Source: Lingula anatina
Taxonomy: Eukaryota > Brachiopoda > Lingulata > Lingulida > Lingulidae
NCBI RefSeq assembly: GCF_001039355.2
Contig: NW_019773859.1
Span: forward strand, 512,158 to 576,157
Direction: 5' to 3'
DNA length: 64,000 bases
The position numbers and the translations under genes are program-made. The notes beneath the pieces are model-generated. The model did not search any database, was not told where the DNA came from, and saw nothing but the letters and a program-made list of their open reading frames with translations. How positions within the stretch are numbered: position 1 is the first letter of the stretch; the number at the start of each line of letters is the position of its first letter. Positions 55,601-62,267 of this stretch are shown here, in pieces.

Positions 55601-58191
55601 CTATTAAAACATAAGTACTCATCCAAACTTAAGATGAAATTAGGAATATTGCTGTCATATTTTAGTCTACTGGTTAAAAAGATGTAAATTCACGGTCATT
55701 GGCGGCCATTTTGAATTTTGAAAGCCATACTGTAATCCAAATTAAATCAAGTAATTGAAAAGGGTTCTGTTTTCATTTTCAGTACACCAAAAGTAATGAA
55801 GAACTTGTTTAGGATGATAAATCTGTCATATTTCCAGGCAGGACAGCTTCATGTAAAAGACATGTTTTGTGGCAGCCATGTTGGATTTCAGGATTTTTCA
55901 TCTCAATAAAAAGATAGCACCTTAAACAAACACTACAGGCAGAAAGAAAAGATTTCATGCTACACTGGTGCATTAAAATATCTCAGATATTGCAATTCTT
56001 TAATAATTAAATAAGAATTAAAAAATTAAAAATTATCAAAATTTCTTAAAAAACAGCAAAAATTGGCAGCCATCTTGGATTTGCCGCCATCTTGGAAAAT
56101 TTTGCTCATCGTTAAGTATAGTGCACTACTTAGACTACATGTGTAGAATGATTTTGAATTCTATTTAGTTAATGTATTTGAAATATTTTAGATTTTGTTG
56201 GTCCCAGAAATGTCAATTTTTAACCCGTGTGTTACCATGCATGGCAACAGCTGTAGCACACACACCCACCACCAGTTTAATGGCAAACAAGCAGAAAATA
56301 AAAGCTAAGGACCTAAGCTATCAGAAGAACATAGTGAACTAAAATCACTAAGGGGGGGGAGGGTTTCGGTATTTGGCCCACGGACTATTTGTGCGACCTT
56401 AGCGTAAATATATATGACTCGAACCACGAATCTTTGGATTGCGTTATCCACTAAGTAAGACGAAAACGCCCACGCTTGAATTAAGCGTACAAAAATTATA
56501 TAAGTTTAGGACATTCATTCTATATGCATGTAAAAGGTTCATTACAATATGAATATGGCATCCGCTATCAACCAATCATATATCGTGTGAAGCAGAATTC
56601 AAAAACAGATTAGTGCAGATAATTACAAGGCTATAAGCCTATTTATGATACTGAAGGGGTACATTTGCAGTCCGACTACTAGAGCACATGTTCTGCCTAT
56701 CAACACATGACATAATTTATTTTGCTGTTACACTTAAACATTGGCGTCATCACGTGGCCCGTCTTTAGGAATATTTTTCCGGATGACATCATTCACCAGC
56801 CTTTCTCCGATATCGGCATGTATGCGGTGTTTCCACACAGCAGTGTTCTCAACATCTTTCCTAACAGCACAATTCAGCCTAGCATGGTAACCTCTTGGTA
56901 TATTTTTCCTTTATTTCTCTACTTAGTACCTGCATCAATCCTCTGCAGTAACAGTTATACATGCGATGATTACCTTTCGTTTAGACTGCTGCAACTCTTT
57001 ACTCTATGGCTGTACCGAAGAACAAATAAAAAACTGCAGCAAACTCATATTTCAGCGCGTCCATTAACCCGCAAGACTCATGTTACACATGTTTTAAAGC
57101 AGTTGTCCTGGCTTCCTGTTAGCTGGTTTGTAATTTATTCAAAATTATAACTTTTATTCATGCAATTTTCAATCAGTCAGCACCCCTTACTATAATTAGT
57201 TCATCATTATGCTAAAAAAAAGTAGTTTAAGATCACTTGACCGGTTATTGCTGATGTCATGTAATGCCAGATTGCAAACATACGGCGACCTAGCTCTTCA
57301 AATCTACGGGCCAAATGAATGGAACAAAAACCTTGGAGTCAGAGGACAATTTTTAAAAAGAATTGAAAAATTTTGGTTTCAAAAAGTTTTATAACTGATA
57401 TGACTGGCCTTTTATCTCTTGTTATTATTATTATTATTATTATTTTACTACACTGTATACATTTTATTCAATATTTTAACTATTTATTTATTGACTTCAT
57501 TCATCTTATTCTGTTAATTTTACCCTTATAAAATCTACGTGACTTTTTTATGAATAGACTGTAAAGTTATTATTATTATTATTATTATTATTTCTAACAT
57601 AGTTTTCAATTTTATTCCTTTCTTTATTCCCTATTCTGGCTCGACTTCACCCCCAGCTTTTATGGTTTACGCACTGTTTACTACTTAAAATTAATACAGA
57701 AGTTTGAAATATTGCCATGCCGCACACTCAAGTAGGCTGGCACTCCGTTATCCCCATAATTAGATGATGTTTAAAGTGAAATATTATTTTTTAACAGCTT
57801 GTAAGTCATAAAACCTAGCAAAAATGTGTAACACTCTATGTCACTTAGTTATTGATAAAAATGACTATGATCTACATAAAAAGTACCTTGACAAAAAGTA
57901 AGACTTTCCGCTCCGTGCTGCTCCACAGATACCTAGTACACTGACCGGATCCTTCACGTCTCGCAGCAGCTCCAGTGCCTCTTCCACCGGGACGAGATGA
58001 GTTCTTTTCGCTTTTTTAATCTTAAAGACCTTGCCTGACTTCGTATCATACTGAAAGTCGTTCGGCAATATCAGCGGGACAGATGTGTGTGTGTTAGCCG
58101 GATATCTTTGGGAGATAGGTAATATATCGTAGCCCTGTCGATCATGAGGAGCAGTCAGCAAATTTTGGCTTGGAGTCATGTCTTGATCCAT
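24498..58191 (-). CDS. GBP: Guanylate-binding protein (GBP family large GTPase), 12 coding exons
   Basis: This is a dynamin-like GTPase of the GBP family. These enzymes hydrolyse GTP, assemble on membranes, and in vertebrates act in interferon-driven defence. Twelve exons join with GT-AG borders and matching phases into 2205 bases, that is 734 codons and a stop. Residues 1-80 are an extra N-terminal stretch. The G domain shows P-loop GAARSGKS (90-97, Arg93 matching the human catalytic Arg48), SQTVGIW with the switch I Thr120, DSEG (143-146), and LFRD (231-234) where vertebrate GBPs have TLRD. Residues 258-566 match the GBP helical domain, including KIRLNPIPDGY. Residues 567-715 are charged coiled coil. 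The C-terminus ends GFFWRLFNWDPAE; there is no CaaX prenylation motif. The gene spans 33.7 kb because its introns are full of mobile elements. Family assignment is firm; biological role in this animal is inferred. Confidence 0.93.
25143..26740. mobile_element. Possible fold-back element in GBP last intron
   Basis: About 150 bp at 25145-25310 are the diverged inverse of 26605-26735. Both carry GGATCTA, ATACGTGGATCTAT and AGACGT-type words repeated at about 18-bp steps. The 1.3 kb between has no clear gene. Confidence 0.5.
26938..26974. repeat. Poly-T tract, 37 bases
   Basis: An uninterrupted T run inside the mariner relic. It could mark the tail of an inserted retrosequence on the - strand. 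Confidence 0.85.
27050..27295 (+). pseudogene. Mariner transposase fragment
   Basis: It reads FLLRLVTVDETWVHYYEPEN, then QWVGLGSPRPKKFKTQPSAI and KVMATVFW. VDETWVHYYEPE holds the first catalytic Asp of mariner and KVMATVFW is a strong family signature. The N-terminal DNA-binding half and the last catalytic Asp are missing. Confidence 0.88.
27395..28110. other. GC-rich island inside mariner relic
   Basis: Base composition shifts sharply to GC-rich with many CG steps. Overlapping frames on both strands (27417-27663) show no known protein. It could be an inserted element or transferred DNA; nothing identifies it. Confidence 0.4.
28348..28399. repeat. (TA)n microsatellite
   Basis: About 26 TA units in a GBP intron. 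Confidence 0.95.
29132..29227 (-). CDS. GBP: GBP exon 11 (coiled coil)
   Basis: Acceptor AATTCTAG and donor GTTTGT enclose 32 codons, MLNIQEENRLKHERKVKELY and then EANHQRIAEMTK. It is charged and helical, in phase 0 on both sides, and separated from exon 10 by a 7 kb intron. Confidence 0.87.
29315..29395 (+). pseudogene. Pogo/Tigger-type DDE transposase fragment
   Basis: It reads MIPPHTSHCIQPLDQSVFG then LFK. This is the well-known DDE_1 phrase lPPHTsH.lQPLDv.vFgp.K of pogo and jerky-like transposases, just before the last catalytic residue. Only about 27 residues remain, and they stop exactly where the next MITE starts. Confidence 0.8.
29396..29590. mobile_element. Fold-back MITE
   Basis: CCCATACCTAGTTCGATT and GGTCCATCTCCAT on the left pair with GGAGATGGACC and AATCTAGGTATGGGATT on the right. 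The middle has AGTAGGCATGCCAG, shared with 24060-24300. Non-coding. Confidence 0.75.
29591..32920. other. GBP intron 10-11, no gene seen
   Basis: Mostly unassigned AT-rich sequence. Frames at 31328-31588 (-) and 31643-31855 (+) are short, have no known relatives that I recognise, and lack exon-like borders. Confidence 0.4.
32920..33880. repeat. Diverged tandem repeat, about 420 bp, two to three units
   Basis: AACGTGCAACA, GACAGTGT, ACAGTRTAAGACATC, ATCTATTGTTAAACGCG and ATAAACC-CCTAAACAA words occur in the same order at about 32965-33135 and 33398-33590. A weaker third set is near 33815-33875. Confidence 0.6.
33881..35837. other. GBP intron 10-11, no gene seen
   Basis: An imperfect (ATTT)n run lies at 34155-34220. 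The rest is unassigned. The frame at 35544-35747 has no recognised product. Confidence 0.4.
35841..36005. mobile_element. CCCGTAGCCAG-family MITE
   Basis: GGCCCGTAGCCAGGGAGG at the left and CTGCCTATGGGCCTG at the right are inverted. GGTCCACT-CTGGGTAAAATTAGA and TGGGAAAAGGTCCACTTTTG are shared with 46366-46526. It lies about 200 bp from GBP exon 10. Confidence 0.7.
36204..36386 (-). CDS. GBP: GBP exon 10 (coiled coil)
   Basis: Acceptor TGCCTTTCAG and donor GTTAGA enclose 61 codons: AIQGFQMQINETNRKHEALS, then EIQKRKLQEVEEESARER. The heptad-like, strongly charged sequence corresponds to the long C-terminal helices of GBPs. Confidence 0.9.
36652..36956 (-). CDS. GBP: GBP exon 9 (NPIPDGY region)
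   Basis: Acceptor CCCATATAG. It reads RENRERSRVYCEKVFQTLFD, then IRLNPIPDGYTEKMLQEEVD, matching the vertebrate block CSALLQVIFSPLEEEVKAGI, YSKPGGYRLF and LQDLKKKY. It is 101 codons long and ends in phase 0 with donor GTATAT. Confidence 0.92.
37095..37185. repeat. GGCGCCTTACA hairpin repeat with AAG/AAT run
   Basis: TATGGCGCCTTACATTCT and TCAAGGCGCCTTACAATAA form a direct repeat of the GGCGCCTTACA word, preceded by ATA and GAA triplet runs. Such words are common at ends of dispersed repeats in aquatic animals. Its class is not determined. Confidence 0.5.
37502..37550. repeat. (AT)n microsatellite
   Basis: About 24 AT units. The frame across it is an artefact. Confidence 0.95.
37735..38091 (+). 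mobile_element. Second Helentron-like family, copy 1
   Basis: The left end ACCTCTGCCAAGGAGGTTAT is inverse to CCTTGGCGGAGGT near the right end. Two monomers of about 120 bp (GATTTTGWTGAAATTTTCA, GGTAGGTCAGAAATG, TTTTTGGTGGTGATCC) lie between. It ends GCGCTCTTCTAGT at 38091. Subterminal inverted repeats, tandem core and CTAGT end parallel the larger family. It ends about 107 bp from GBP exon 8. Confidence 0.65.
38199..38338 (-). CDS. GBP: GBP exon 8 (helical domain)
   Basis: Acceptor CTTATTTTCAG and donor GTGAGG. It reads HNLMGIHDAVMDNVRKELKR, an acidic DEDEKN stretch, then SLFLELNERI. H...(x)7AV..N aligns with the vertebrate H...SEREAIEVF helix. The reading frame is kept from exon 7 through exon 9. 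Confidence 0.87.
38875..39809. mobile_element. Helentron-like element with 3' ends on both sides
   Basis: At 38875 the 3' terminus appears in inverse orientation (ACTAGAGGATCAGAGAGGCG, then GTACCACCAGCTGG). From about 39036 the element reads forward (CAGTGAGGGGTTGCAATTAGG), passes the minisatellite (39280-39540) and ends in forward orientation with GTGGTATCGCCTC, TTAGATCC and a mutated CTATT near 39803. No 5' hairpin is present. Confidence 0.6.
40021..40097 (-). CDS. GBP: GBP exon 7 (short helical exon)
   Basis: Acceptor TTCATGTAG and donor GTAAGA bound 77 bases reading EAIEKACQNGSEMLPIEERD, then WGDAKK. LPIEE aligns with the vertebrate QLPTESLQ turn between helices. It is flanked by repeats on both sides. 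Confidence 0.83.
40395..40435. repeat. (AT)n microsatellite
   Basis: About 20 AT units in a GBP intron. Confidence 0.95.
40582..40619. repeat. (CA)n microsatellite
   Basis: About 19 CA units in a GBP intron. Confidence 0.95.
40640..42157. other. GBP intron 6-7, no gene seen
   Basis: AT-rich and without recognised repeats. The + strand frame at 40742-40972 has a hydrophobic start but no promoter, exon border or relative that would support it. Confidence 0.4.
42158..42330 (+). repeat. Dispersed repeat, copy 2
   Basis: It matches 22859-23045 through GAAGACGGTCAGATTT, GACGGGTATCTAATTTTT and TTGGAAGACTGTCAG. Confidence 0.6.
42901..43055 (-). CDS. GBP: GBP exon 6 (helical domain)
   Basis: The acceptor TTTTCTAG precedes GDQLATMLEFYVKAVNDPHT, matching vertebrate LESLVLTYVNAISSGDLPCM. 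The donor is taken as GTGCGT after AGA because it keeps phase 0 with exon 7. GTAAAA six bases later would shift the frame unless a further exon exists. Confidence 0.85.
43780..44029 (-). CDS. GBP: GBP exon 5 (G domain end, helical linker)
   Basis: After acceptor ATGACAACAG it reads VFKKNTQEAAETSQEKIGRV, then DFSTRMEELIESILSSLEC. It corresponds to the region from the vertebrate end of the G domain to the first helices (LDPEFVQQVADFCSYIF). Both junctions are clean; the donor is GTATAA. Confidence 0.9.
44175..44360. repeat. Short-word minisatellite (TATCGGTGCGGGGA)
   Basis: About eight to ten diverged units of 14-18 bp, such as GAGTATCGGTGCGGGGATG and GTACCGGTGCGGGG. It is GC-rich in an AT-rich intron. 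The spacing is irregular. Confidence 0.8.
45775..46085 (+). repeat. About 320-bp dispersed repeat, copy 1
   Basis: CTCAAGAAATGAGTACAATT, AAAGGACATCTCACGTGGCC, CCCAAAATTCGCAGGGGACG and CCTAAAATTAGTGCG recur in the same order at 63322-63663. It is less AT-rich than its surroundings. No frame is shared between copies, so it is noncoding. The class is unknown. Confidence 0.8.
46366..46526. mobile_element. CCCGTAGCCAG-family MITE
   Basis: It starts CAGGCCCGTAGCCAG. Inner words TGGGAAAAGGTCCACTCTGG and TAAAAGGTCCACTTTTTCAG match 35841-36005. The right end is decayed. Confidence 0.7.
46618..47144 (+). mobile_element. Second Helentron-like family, copy 2
   Basis: Start TACCACCGCCAAGGAGGTTA, then three to four tandem monomers (GGACCGATTTTGATGAAATT, GTAGAAGTGATTAGT, TTGGTGGTGATC), then CTGCCTTGGCAGAGATCTGC, CTCTCGGGGTGCTTTT and CTAGT at 47140-47144. 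It has more monomers than the copy at 37735, which is how these elements vary in length. Confidence 0.65.
47720..47927 (-). CDS. GBP: GBP exon 4 (LFRD guanine-binding motif)
   Basis: It reads FPNFLWLFRDVYLKFVHPDS then TPTAFVKNM, matching the vertebrate FPDFVWTLRDFSL and PDEYLTYSL. The donor GTGAGT is strong. The acceptor AAAACAAG has almost no pyrimidine tract, so the first few residues (NVKK) are less sure. Confidence 0.87.
48715..48835 (-). CDS. GBP: GBP exon 3 (G domain core strand)
   Basis: The acceptor CTTTCAG is followed by YESEVSNDVGILVMTVLLTS and QLIYNTKNAPTKREIEEL. This corresponds to the vertebrate stretch ending LAVLLSSTFVYNS. The donor is GTAAGC. Confidence 0.9.
49947..50177. mobile_element. 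Young fold-back MITE, 88-bp arms
   Basis: Left arm 49947-50035 and right arm 50089-50177 are inverse copies with about one mismatch in 88 bp, from GTTCACATGAAAAATCTATT inward to CCCCACGGCGTAATTAC. The 53-bp centre is also partly self-complementary. GTTCAC ends recall hAT-type MITEs. No clear 8-bp duplication was seen. Confidence 0.8.
50976..51112 (-). CDS. GBP: GBP exon 2 (switch I and DSEG)
   Basis: The acceptor TCTTTGCAG completes an Arg codon. The product reads AFELGDEMNSQTVGIWMGTK and GFTTILLDSEGTG. These match vertebrate FPLGSTVQSHTKGIWM and LVLLDTEGLGD. The donor is GTAAAC. Confidence 0.92.
51350..51720 (+). repeat. Possible solo LTR
   Basis: GTATATAAGCGATGAG near 51520 looks like a TATA promoter, followed by purine-rich leader sequence and GACGAATAAATCG near 51668, which resembles an LTR polyadenylation site. 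No matching second LTR and no firm target duplication were seen. Confidence 0.3.
51740..56363. mobile_element. Large fold-back element with tandem-repeat arms
   Basis: The two ends are inverse: CCCCCCCTTAGTGATTTTCA at left, then CACTAAGGGGGGGGAGG at right. The left arm has three direct units of about 735 bp (starting near 51761, 52496 and 53228), each with TCTGCTTGTTTGCCAT, GTTGCCATGGTAA and AAGATGGC words. The right arm has inverse units ending near 55190 and 56355. Between is about 1 kb of unrelated AT-rich DNA. Composite tandem arms are the mark of Foldback-type elements. No transposase is present. Confidence 0.75.
57013..57391 (+). pseudogene. CR1-like LINE 3' end (reverse transcriptase tail)
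   Basis: Two frames give THISARPLTRKTHVTHVLKQ with LSWLPV, then LRSLDRLLLMSCNARLQTYG and DLALQIYGPNEWNK. These match the C-terminus of CR1/jockey-type LINE proteins (h.tpvLkeLHWLPv..ri.fK, then lRSs...L.vpr.r..tyGdRaFs.aaP..WN.LP). A stop and frame break separate them. The RT catalytic core is missing. Confidence 0.82.
57423..57600. repeat. (ATT)n runs downstream of LINE end
   Basis: Two TTA/ATT triplet runs at 57423-57444 and 57571-57592. Others are at 49878-49903 and 59440-59460. Confidence 0.85.
57887..58191 (-). CDS. GBP: GBP exon 1 (N-terminus, P-loop)
   Basis: ATG at 58191-58189 begins MDQDMTPSQN. The exon ends inside the P-loop helix (DPVSVLGICGAARSGKSYFL) with donor GTACTT after TCAAG. 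TATATTCAG at 58209-58201 just upstream is a good acceptor, so a separate 5' UTR exon probably lies further up on the - strand. Confidence 0.92.
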
Positions 58192-60430
58192 GGCTGGTTA
58201 CTGAATATAAAAGGGGACACTGTGTAGTTGCTGTTTATACGGGGACAAAGAAGCTAAACGAGTGCGTGTACATCATATAGTCATTTTTTTATTCAAGTTT
58301 TTGGAAGTAAAAAGGGGGAAAATGTGAGACTGAAGCATGACCTATTGCTGGGAGTTTATATCTCCCGCTCACGTGACCCAGGTGACAGAATATGTAACTT
58401 CTTGTCAACCGATTACATTTATTTGTTTATTAAATGTCGAGTGATAACAAAAAGCACTTCCGTCGCCCTTACTCTTTAAAAATCAATCGAAAGACAAAGC
58501 AAATAGCACTGTCATCTCGGTCCAATATAATCTAGCTTTGAAAAGATAATAGACAACTGGAGTTATCAATCATTATTAGTTTCATTATCCTCTCTCGTGA
58601 TCCATAAAAAGCAAATTGCATCCGATTAATACGTTTATTTACATGAACAGGTGCGTGTAATTTCACGAAGTAGACCTCATGGTGTACAGAGCATGCTGGC
58701 CACGGGTCCCTTTATGAAAATCGTAAGTGCACATGCAATTTACAAGAAGGGGATTTTATTTGTGATCTGTACAGGGAGCAGGCTTGCTAGGGAAATTTAT
58801 TAACTTGGATATGAGATCAGTCACAGCTTTTAGGTCAAACGAATGAACTACCGATAAACGTTCTGACAGTATCTCCCAAAATATATTTTGACTGCTTGAC
58901 TTGTTCGTATTGTAAAACTGCCATTCTTTGCTAGTCGTTACAAAATGTTCAATTTGACCAAAAAGTTCAAACGTTCTCTGGGAAGCTGTAATTTTGGGAT
59001 GTGATAGCTACACCATCACAGTTTATCATTTCATAAAAAGGGAAACAGCAGATGCCCTTGCTAAGACACACAGGGGACTTGAACAGCTGTATACCCACCA
59101 AATGCAAGACACGTTACACTGGGAGATATATTTGGCACAAACTAATGACACATGAACAAATACTTTTTATAATCATGTAAATAATAGCAATATTTTTGCT
59201 ATTATCCACACACACAAATACTTTTTATAATCATGTAAATAATAACAATATTTTTGCTATTATCCACACACACTTCAATCATGAGGGGGACATCACTCTC
59301 ACATGCTTTTAAATTGGAATTGACAAACACAGAGGAATAATGCACATATTTTGTTGACTGTCGATCACTCTGTTACATAGGACACAAACTGAACAAAGTT
59401 GATCTAAAGAATGTTCCAGAGTGTAGTTTTTTCTGAATTATTATTATTATTATTATTTATTACTTTAACACAATAAAGTTCAATTAAATACAAATTTTAA
59501 CAAAATGAAGTTCAGTGTAACACAAAGTTCAGTTTGATAACATTCTTTGTGACATCTGTGGTGATATCTGCTCTGTGCTCTGCCAAGGCATCCACTCTTG
59601 GGATTCTGAAAAAATCATATCTGTTTACTTTGATAACGAACAATGGGTAACCTAAGATTAAAATAGTTTTTATCCTTCATCAGCACATATTTCAGGATTA
59701 AAATTAATTATATATTATTCAATTTTGACAGACCATATTCAACTTTTCATTTTATATTTATATGTATAAAAATGACAACAAATAAATTATTATATTATTA
59801 TGATTAACACTATGGATATTGCAAAACAAGCACTTACCACTTTTGCCTCCTGTTGACTTTCAAGCTGACTTCTTTCCAGTCTCCAACAAGGGACTTGTTT
59901 AGACACTCACTTGAGTGGCAAACACGCATTACTGGGACAAATTTTCTTCGCCCATTTTCGGTGCCTTATTGTGTCTCTGTAACGTTAGTGTTGCGCGAAA
60001 TTCATTATTGCTGTTTTTTTAGACGGTTACATTTTAAAGCACTGAATAGAGCGTAGCAGCTTAATTAAGGACAAAACTAAAAAAAATATATCATTCAATA
60101 TTGATGTTTGAGTTTTCGAGAACAAGAGAACATGAATACGGTGTAACGTGCCGCGTTACCATGTGACAGACGAAAAACGAAAGTTCAGACAAAGTCACCC
60201 TACTAATCGAAATGGTAAGAATCAATCAATACAAATATATGTTGAAACAATTGAAGAAAAATGAAGCGAAACTCAGTATTTCTCACCTTCATACACAGAT
60301 CTCTATAAACAGTCCCGTGGCGGTTAAATCGAGGGAATAAAGGGTACCGGAGGAGACGGATTGTGCCGGAAGCGACGTGTAGTGGTGTAAGACGTGAAGC
60401 TGAGTGGTCATTTTTAGCTGGAGGTAAATG
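58192..60430 (-). other. Upstream region of GBP
   Basis: No coding exon is visible. A likely acceptor at 58201-58209 implies a 5' UTR exon somewhere here, but I cannot place it or a promoter. The region holds the 58-bp duplication and one (ATT)n run. The + frame at 59853-60056 has no recognised product. Confidence 0.4.
59155..59272. repeat. 58-bp tandem duplication
   Basis: Two units of 58 bp (ACTTTTTATAATCATGTAAA, then TTTTTGCTATTATCCACACA) differ at one base, so the duplication is recent. Confidence 0.9.
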
Positions 60431-60667
60431 GGAATGAAGACGTGGACTTAGAGAAAAAAAGCATTTATTTTAACAACAGTTTATCTTTACGCATTTGGGA
60501 CAGAGAATACTTGTAGAAATAATAAGAGCTTGACCTTCGACTCTTGAGCCACACACGCTCTGTTCATACGGTCCAGCTTGTATCCCTTTTGTTGTGGAAG
60601 AGAACTCCTTAACAGGGTACAGCATCTTAGACTGAACGGTGATTCTGGATACCCATCCTACTTGACG

Positions 60668-61007
60668 CAAGCGAGACACTTGTGATCAAGCATGATACTA
60701 TATATATAAAGCCGAGATGGCTCGTATCATTCACAATGGCGAGACACCATTGATGAAAACTCACTAAACAAAGGCGAGACACCTTTGCTTACCGAACCCC
60801 TAAACTTTTCTTCCTTTTTTATCTCGAACTCTGCGGCTGATGAAGGTCACTTGTTGACCGAAAAGCGCTTTCTGCAACCAGCCCACCCTCCCCCTTCCCT
60901 CGACAGGCGAGACACCTGTATCGTACCAATCACGGAATACCCTTTTCAGGGCACCCTATATATCTCGGTATCTCTAAATCTCATACTAGGTAGGTGAGAC
61001 ACCTACC
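60668..61007 (+). repeat. Hairpin array with constant loop (C/T)GAGACA
   Basis: Five hairpins share a 7-nt loop but have different, fully paired stems: CAAG/CTTG (60668-60682, extended by two outer pairs), CAATGG/CCATTG (60734-60752), CAAAGG/CCTTTG (60769-60787), ACAGG/CCTGT (60903-60919), GGTAGG/CCTACC (60989-61007, loop TGAGACA). A related one, AGCC-GAGAT-GGCT, is at 60710-60722 within an outer GATAC/GTATC helix. Different stems with a fixed loop suggest selection on RNA or single-strand structure. No known family comes to mind. Confidence 0.75.
60832..60876 (+). ncRNA. Hammerhead-ribozyme-like fold
   Basis: Helix I TGCGG 60832-60836 pairs with CTGCA 60872-60876 (one G-U). The core CTGATGA is at 60837-60843, helix II GGTCA 60845-60849 pairs with TGACC 60855-60859, then GAAA 60860-60863, a tiny helix III (AAG/CTT, 2-nt loop), and a UUU cleavage triplet ending at 60871. 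All invariant pieces are present, with one extra A before helix II as in the Penelope arms. It lies between the third and fourth hairpin of the array. Minimal type I hammerheads occur in Penelope-like elements and retrozymes. Confidence 0.5.
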
Positions 61008-61330
61008 TTCCTATCAGAGACGATCTTTCCTCATAATAAAGACGAGAAGCCTAACACACTCTAAAAGCCGCTCTCAACTCTGCAAGGGGCGCTGTCAAAA
61101 CACACGTCCTCGGAGGCCCAGCTCTGAATCGTGTTGTTTTGGTCAAGTGGAATCTAACTAGGGCATGAGCCGACTACCCCAACACAATTTTTCTTGTTCT
61201 TGTTTCCTACTAATTAAACTCCTCCACACCACATGAAAAAACATCGAAGCAGTTCTCATTATTTTTACCATGAATAAACAACAAAGTATAATAGAGAGTT
61301 TCCGGTGCAGTTGGGATACGACGGCTAGAT

Positions 61331-61746
61331 TGTTACGTATGTGCTAATGTATCCAGTAACGCGCTTCTCTCTTCGCGTTCCGGCAATGTCCCAGAATGCT
61401 GGCGCTCATTACAATATAATAATAACTGTTAAGGTTTTGGCCCGTCTTAGCTGTTATGCACATCGGTGGAGATAGCGTTTTACTTTTTTGACTAGAGCAC
61501 GCGCTTATAGTTAGTTATGTTCTGATCATTAAAAGTCACTAATTCCCGCAATGAGGTAAGACTTTATGAATCATTTAGTAATTTAAACAGTTAATAAGAA
61601 CTTTATAAGTTGTAATTGTAACATAATTTAAGGATAATTTTTTAATTTGATGTATTTTGTTCATTTCAGTTTCTACGTGACAATTTCAATGACAAGCAAA
61701 TAAAATAGATGTGAAAAAGACTAAAGAAGTTTGCTTATTCGTAACA
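61331..61746 (+). repeat. 5' LTR of a BEL/Pao element
   Basis: Ends TGTTACG and CGTAACA are perfect inverse repeats with TG and CA termini, spanning 416 bp. The gag start codon follows 86 bp downstream. Within it, GAGGTAAGAC near 61551 and TTCATTTCAG near 61670 look like a splice donor and acceptor. A 30-bp leader motif (GAAACTCAGCGACGATTTAG) is duplicated just after the LTR. Confidence 0.7.
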
Positions 61747-61832
61747 GTAGAAACTCAGCGACGATTTAGTGAAAGATAATAGAAACTGAGCGACGATTTA
61801 GTGAAAGACGATCAGCATAGTATTTAGAAAAG

Positions 61833-62116
61833 ATGGCAACACAAGCGGAAATGTTACTGCTGCAAGCAGAACTGAAAAGGGTAGAGTCGGATATAGACCA
61901 AACCATGTGTGAGTTGGAAAAGCATTTTAATTTCACAAAGTCAAATATAAAAAAGACATCTACGCCCAAAAATGCACTAACATCTTGTGCTCCACTCACT
62001 TTGTGTGAGCAAACTACGATAGCAAAGGAACTCAGTAAACCAAGAATTCAGATTCAAGTATTTGAAGGTGACCCGATCAAATATGTGCTGTTTAAGAGAC
62101 AGTTCAAAAGTAGAGT
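61833..62116 (+). pseudogene. BEL/Pao gag, N-terminal part
   Basis: The frame starts MATQAEMLLLQAELKRVESD, a short coiled coil, and reaches KPRIQIQVFEGDPIKYVLFK, the Pao gag phrase P.i.ip.FdGdpl.y..F. It is cut by the N at 62117 and a MITE directly after, so no protease or pol is present. It is a different element from the relic at 8270-11346, because that one lacks gag and its LTR differs. Confidence 0.8.
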
Positions 62117-62130
62117 NCAATAACAATATA

Positions 62131-62267
62131 CGGCCCCGTAGCCACCTATTTCCAAGGGGGGGATTCTTTTTTACGAAAAGGAGACAAATATTACCCAAAA
62201 GTACAATTTTTCCCGACAAAAATGGCGGTTCGAAGAACCCCACGATCAACCCCCGACTACGTGCCTG
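62131..62267. mobile_element. CCCGTAGCC-family MITE
   Basis: GGCCCCGTAGCCACC at left and GACTACGTGCCTG at right are imperfect inverse ends. TTTTTCCCGACAAAAA is shared with 23195-23346. Confidence 0.65.

Noticed and set aside
56722-57012. N-terminal part of the 142-codon + frame before the LINE end
   Set aside because: Only residues from about 57013 on match a LINE protein. The earlier residues do not resemble reverse transcriptase.
60470-60679. 69-codon - strand frame ending CPKCVKINCC with a downstream AATAAA
   Set aside because: The Cys pairs and the polyadenylation-like signal are suggestive, but there is no homolog I recognise and its start lies in the first hairpin of the array.
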